64,000 nucleotides of DNA from SAR202 cluster bacterium bin90 (GTDB lineage Bacteria; Chloroflexota; Dehalococcoidia; Lucifugimonadales; JADFKI01). Of this stretch, positions 61,466 through 64,000 are shown piece by piece. The notes beneath the pieces are model-generated. The model did no database searches. It saw only the letters and a list, made by a program, of their open reading frames with translations, and was not told where the DNA came from. The stretch is from the NCBI GenBank assembly GCA_002238855.1, contig MPND01000002.1, positions 85,431-149,430 on the forward strand. The letters are read 5' to 3'. The translations under genes and the position numbers were made by a program. The stretch's first letter is position 1, and each line of letters begins with the position of its first letter.

Positions 61466-62436
61466 TCGGGCAGCACTATAGACTCCGGATCCTCGCCACC
61501 CGCCACCTTCGCCGTATTGTACATCGCAAAAGCTCGGCTGCGCTCGCCCGACTCCTGCGTGAAAGACGCAAGGTGCGGCGTAATCAGTACATTGTCGTAC
61601 TGAAAGAGCGGATTGTCCGGAGAAGTCGGTTCTTCTTCAAGGACATCAAGTCCGGCAGCCATAATTTTCTTAGCTTCCATGGCGCGAATCAAAGCGGCCT
61701 CGTCCACAACTGGCCCACGACAGGCATTGATTAACACCGCGCTCGGCTTCATAAGGTCGAACTCGCGGTCACTGATGAGTTTCGTGGTACTCCGACCAAG
61801 TGGGACATGCAGCGTGATAATGTCTGCTGTCTGCAACAGTTCATCCATCGACATTCGAGTCGCTCCAAGCTCCGCCTCTAGCTCGGGATCGACGGGAATT
61901 ACATCAGAATAGATAATCTCGCACTCCCAACCTTGAAGCCGCCGCGCGACGCGAGACCCGATTCGCCCCAGTCCAATAATGCCCACAGTCTTGCCCGCAA
62001 TCTCGTGCGCTTGCGAGAACCAGTCTTGCCGTATGCTCCCTGCCCATTCGCCCGCCTGCACGGTGTTGTACTGCAGTTGCATCTTACGGTACACGCTGAC
62101 CAGCAGCGTGATTGTGTGCTCCGCCACGGATATTGCATTGCCGCCGCCATTGTTCGCGACTCGAATGCCAAGCTCGCCAAGTGTCTGCTTGTCGATCATA
62201 TCCGTACCCGCGCTCGTGGTCTGCACGAGTCTCACACTAGGCGTCAGTCGCGCGAGCTCCACCGGGTACACGCTCGGCGACACGATGACCGCTGCGACTC
62301 CTTCAAGATCAGCCGCCTGCTGCTCTATTGACTGTGACGAGTCAACCCACTTTATCTCCGCACCCTCCGGCGCGTGTCCTTGAAATGATTCCAATAATGC
62401 TCCATCAGGTGCAAGATATGCGACGCTCGCTGCCAT
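61462..62436 (-). CDS. D-2-hydroxyacid dehydrogenase
   Basis: A 324-residue NAD-dependent D-isomer 2-hydroxyacid dehydrogenase: VGIIGLGRIGSRVARRLQGW (cofactor), Arg in LINACRGPVVDEAALI, Glu in AAGLDVLEEEP and the catalytic His in LITPHLASFTQESGE. Active-site residues are complete. The ATG at 62436 has GGAGAG six bases upstream; the frame from 62499 includes no ribosome site. Substrate (glyoxylate, hydroxypyruvate, phosphoglycerate) cannot be fixed. Its last bases overlap the PHP gene end. Confidence 0.88.
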   Translation of the reverse strand: MAASVAYLAPDGALLESFQGHAPEGAEIKWVDSSQSIEQQAADLEGVAAVIVSPSVYPVELARLTPSVRLVQTTSAGTDMIDKQTLGELGIRVANNGGGNAISVAEHTITLLVSVYRKMQLQYNTVQAGEWAGSIRQDWFSQAHEIAGKTVGIIGLGRIGSRVARRLQGWECEIIYSDVIPVDPELEAELGATRMSMDELLQTADIITLHVPLGRSTTKLISDREFDLMKPSAVLINACRGPVVDEAALIRAMEAKKIMAAGLDVLEEEPTSPDNPLFQYDNVLITPHLASFTQESGERSRAFAMYNTAKVAGGEDPESIVLPD

Positions 62437-62486
62437 TGAACTCTCCTGTTTCAGATTGCAAACTCTCTTACGCAGGCCATTCCTGT

Positions 62487-62530
62487 CCGCCTGCAGCACA
62501 GATTATATGCAGGCGGGGTTACTGGCGCAA
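62487..62530 (-). promoter_or_regulatory. Promoter with flanking palindrome for the 2-hydroxyacid dehydrogenase
   Basis: On the minus strand TTGCGC (62530-62525) and TATAAT (62507-62502) are 17 bases apart. The -10 sits between the arms CCGCCTGCA (62487-62495) and TGCAGGCGG (62508-62516), a perfect nine-base inverted repeat, so a repressor could bind across it. Activity is inferred. Confidence 0.5.
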
Positions 62531-62548
62531 GCCAGCGCGGTTCTGAAC

Positions 62549-62660
62549 CAGGGTCTTTTCATTTTCCACTTTACGCTAATTTTCATGCTCGCTCTACGGT
62601 TGTCCAAAAGTGGTTCGACAAGCTCGCCACGAACGGAACGGAGGTCGGCTGCGACAATGA
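62549..62660. repeat. Long direct repeat, left copy
   Basis: About 110 bases beginning CAGGGTCTTTTCATTTTCCA and ending GGCTGCGACAATGA, found again at 63820-63964. It includes the unit GTTCGACAAGCTCGCCACGA. The two copies bracket the gene at 62897..63763. Confidence 0.85.
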
Positions 62661-62762
62661 ACGGATCGGAGGTTGGCTGCGAGCGAGGAAGAATAGCCAC
62701 AAGAAGGCACAAGAGGCACAAGAGGCACAGTGGGGGGTGTGCGTTATTCGGCTGTTGGGGGC

Positions 62763-62803
62763 TTTCCCCTCACCCCAACCCTCTCCCGCGGGGAGAGGGG
62801 GCT
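62763..62803 (-). repeat. Dispersed GC-rich repeat, family B, reversed copy
   Basis: TTTCCCCTCACCCCAACCCTC then TCCCGCGGGGAGAGGGGGCTT, the reverse complement of the copy at 29255. Confidence 0.85.
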
Positions 62804-62831
62804 TTTGCCCCACCGCACCCTGCCCCACTGG

Positions 62832-62851
62832 ATTCCCGCCTGCGCGGGAAT
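62832..62851. repeat. Short hairpin repeat ATTCCCGC/GCGGGAAT
   Basis: ATTCCCGC (62832-62839) and GCGGGAAT (62844-62851) around CTGC. This is a widespread bacterial intergenic hairpin that resembles the Neisseria dRS3 core. Confidence 0.6.
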
Positions 62852-62896
62852 GACGAGTTGAAGTGCTGGGAGTGGGGATTTTTCGGATGTGTTGCG

Positions 62897-63763
62897 CTAG
62901 GGGTCGTGGTAGGCGGCGTGGGTGATGGTGGGCCAGCGGATGGAGTCGAGGTAGGAGTCGAGGTCCCTGCCGGGGTTGATGCGGGTCAGGTATGCGTTGT
63001 AGCCGGCGATGTGGGCTTCGAGTTCGTCGCTGTCGGTGATGGATGCTGACTTGCCTGAGGGGAGGGAGGCGAATTCTTCGCACTCCTGCTCGCTCAGTTC
63101 GTTGCCGTCGCAGTCGTGGCGGCGGTCCTCGCACGGGCAGAAGAACGGATAGCGGTCACTGTAGTAGTCTGGGCCATGGAAGCTGAATTCGACGGCTTCT
63201 TCATAGCGTCGGCGTCGGCGCTCCTCCGCGAAGTATTGGCGTGCGGCTTCGACTTTATCCACGACGTCATCTTCGAAGTCTTCGTCGGGCGGGATGTACT
63301 CGAATCCGCGGTGCAGCAACTCCCTGGATGCGGACATCCTGTGGCAGGGCTTGAAGTCTTGGAGCTCGCCCTGCATAGCCTGCACGAGGAATGTGACTAT
63401 TGCCCTGCCGTTGTCGGTCTCCTCGCGGACCATCTGGGCGAGTTCGGAGCGGATGCGCCTGTCTGCTGATTGCGCTTCGCGCTGTTCGGCCTGCTGTGAG
63501 CTGCGGCTTTGACTGCGACGAGCCGCGACGCTGTCGATGAGTGCCTGGGCTTCTTCGAGGCCGAGCCTCTGCAGGATGCGGGCGGCGTCGAGCTGGTGGC
63601 AGGGCTGGAAGTCCTCGAATTCGCCGTTCATGGCGGAGTGGAGGAACTTGATGATTGCCCTGCCGTTGTCGGTCTCTTCGAGGACGATCTGCCTGAGTGA
63701 CTCGACAAGCTCGCGGTGTGATTGCTGTTTCTGTGGTGTAGGGTGTTGCTCCTGAGAAATCAT
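62897..63763 (-). CDS. Unrecognised protein with two DNGR-type repeats (paralogue of 28970..29956)
   Basis: A 288-residue protein. Repeat 1 (residues 17-67) and repeat 2 (about 105-154) both contain EETDNGRAI, a MxGE step, and PCHxxxAxRxL: in repeat 1 FQPCHQLDAARILQRLG, in repeat 2 FKPCHRMSASRELLHRG. A cysteine group FCPCEDRRHDC (208-217) follows, then an acidic end. The N-terminus also aligns with the paralogue (EQHPTPQKQQSHRELVESL). No known family is recognised. The gene lies between long direct repeats and has the same leaderless promoter as its paralogue. Confidence 0.7.
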   Translation of the reverse strand: MISQEQHPTPQKQQSHRELVESLRQIVLEETDNGRAIIKFLHSAMNGEFEDFQPCHQLDAARILQRLGLEEAQALIDSVAARRSQSRSSQQAEQREAQSADRRIRSELAQMVREETDNGRAIVTFLVQAMQGELQDFKPCHRMSASRELLHRGFEYIPPDEDFEDDVVDKVEAARQYFAEERRRRRYEEAVEFSFHGPDYYSDRYPFFCPCEDRRHDCDGNELSEQECEEFASLPSGKSASITDSDELEAHIAGYNAYLTRINPGRDLDSYLDSIRWPTITHAAYHDP

Positions 63764-63771
63764 ATGTTCGT

Positions 63772-63800
63772 ATTATAAGTACGGATGTTTGGATTGTCAA
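63772..63800 (-). promoter_or_regulatory. Consensus promoter giving a leaderless transcript (second copy)
   Basis: On the minus strand TTGACA (63800-63795) and TATAAT (63777-63772) are 17 bases apart, and the ATG at 63763 begins eight bases after the -10. The block AACATCCGT, CTTATAAT and CGAACATATG is shared with 28940-28972. Confidence 0.75.
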
Positions 63801-63819
63801 GGGTGTTATCTCCGACGAT

Positions 63820-63964
63820 CAGGGTCTTTTCATTTTCCACTTTACGCTAATTTTCATGCTCGCTCTGCTGTTGTCCAACAGTGGTTCGACAAGCTCACCA
63901 CGAACGGAACGGGGGGCGGCTGCAAGCTCACCACGAACGGAATGGAGGTCGGCTGCGACAATGA
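63820..63964. repeat. Long direct repeat, right copy
   Basis: Same sequence as 62549-62660 with a few changes and an added internal copy of about 30 bases (CAAGCTCACCACGAACGGA). It lies upstream of the promoter of 62897..63763 and runs in the same direction as the left copy. Confidence 0.85.
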
Positions 63965-64000
63965 GAAGACCCTATTACGCCGGGCGCTGTTCTTGACCGT

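Larger units (their letters stand above)
62437..62896. other. Intergenic region with promoter-like hairpins and decayed repeats
   Basis: Between the dehydrogenase start and the stop of the next gene there is no credible gene. It holds, in order, an operator-like promoter (62487-62530), a GCAA-loop hairpin (62522-62535), a long direct repeat (62549-62660), a short tandem of GCACAAGAG-type units (about 62697-62732), a reversed family B repeat (62763-62803) and a GGATTCCCGC hairpin (62832-62851). Confidence 0.75.

Noticed and set aside
1..64000. CRISPR arrays, tRNA and rRNA genes, complete insertion sequences, prophage
   Set aside because: No regular spacer-repeat pattern, no tRNA T-loop context with matching acceptor stems outside genes, no transposase or integrase frame was found on reading both strands.

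Overview
This 64 kb window looks like chromosomal DNA of a free-living bacterium of about 55-60% GC. I infer a member of the Chloroflexota, probably Dehalococcoidia or SAR202-like. The reasons are a very short division cluster (rsmH-ftsA-ftsZ with no mur genes), many single-copy catabolic genes (acyl-CoA dehydrogenase, CoA transferase, thiolase/DUF35 pair, luciferase-like flavin oxidoreductase, enolase-superfamily dehydratase, amidohydrolase, SDRs, VOC proteins), and the fatty-acid kinase/DegV/RecG block. No rRNA, tRNA, CRISPR array or complete insertion sequence was seen. The taxonomy is inference, not proof.

Layout. 1-7.7 kb is mostly minus strand: a truncated acyl-CoA dehydrogenase, a MazF/RHH toxin-antitoxin pair, thioredoxin reductase, a class III aminotransferase, (plus-strand) threonine synthase, a NifU-like protein, an amidohydrolase, TrmD and MoaB/Mog. 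7.9-11.5 kb holds rsmH, ftsA and ftsZ, closed by a 36-bp perfect palindrome. 11.6-18.4 kb has RpiB, an enolase-superfamily dehydratase, a structured leader with terminator, an S58 peptidase, a pantothenate cluster (DUF2520 protein, PanB, PanC) and SurE. 18.4-28.8 kb is an accessory catabolic region: NIPSNAP, K+ channel, thiolase/OB-fold pair, NHL protein, a second aminotransferase, SDR, an AhpD-like gene with an in-frame TGA, an MFS permease, VOC and HAD proteins. 28.9-38.9 kb holds an unrecognised repeat-domain protein, a PH-like membrane protein, an MFS exporter, a flavin oxidoreductase, CoaE, an atypical kinase-like protein, a DUF3500 protein, an epimerase and a CoA transferase. 39-49 kb is core metabolism: 7Fe ferredoxin, aconitase, RecG, DegV, DAK2 kinase, L28 and HemA. 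49-64 kb has a DapA-like aldolase followed by an MfnB-like enzyme fused to a TusA-like domain, two small membrane proteins, PheA, the KtrAB potassium system, an epimerase, a CinA-like/NMNAT-like fusion, a UbiD-UbiA-UbiX cassette, a PHP protein, a 2-hydroxyacid dehydrogenase, and a repeat-rich end carrying a paralogue of the protein at 29 kb.

The most interesting points are: (1) 25199..25753, where an in-frame TGA replaces the second cysteine of the AhpD CxxCxxxH motif and is followed at the proper distance by a bacterial SECIS-like hairpin, so this is probably a selenoprotein; (2) 50426..51427, an intact MfnB-type enzyme (normally methanofuran biosynthesis) fused to a TusA-like sulfur-carrier domain next to a DapA-like aldolase; (3) two paralogues of an unrecognised repeat family (28970..29956 and 62897..63763) that share an almost identical consensus promoter placed so that the mRNA should start at or within about 2 nt of the ATG, one of them flanked by direct repeats and the other carrying a dispersed GC-rich repeat inside its reading frame; (4) a promoter, alternative-pairing hairpin and terminator in front of the S58 peptidase that resembles an undescribed cis-regulatory RNA or small RNA.
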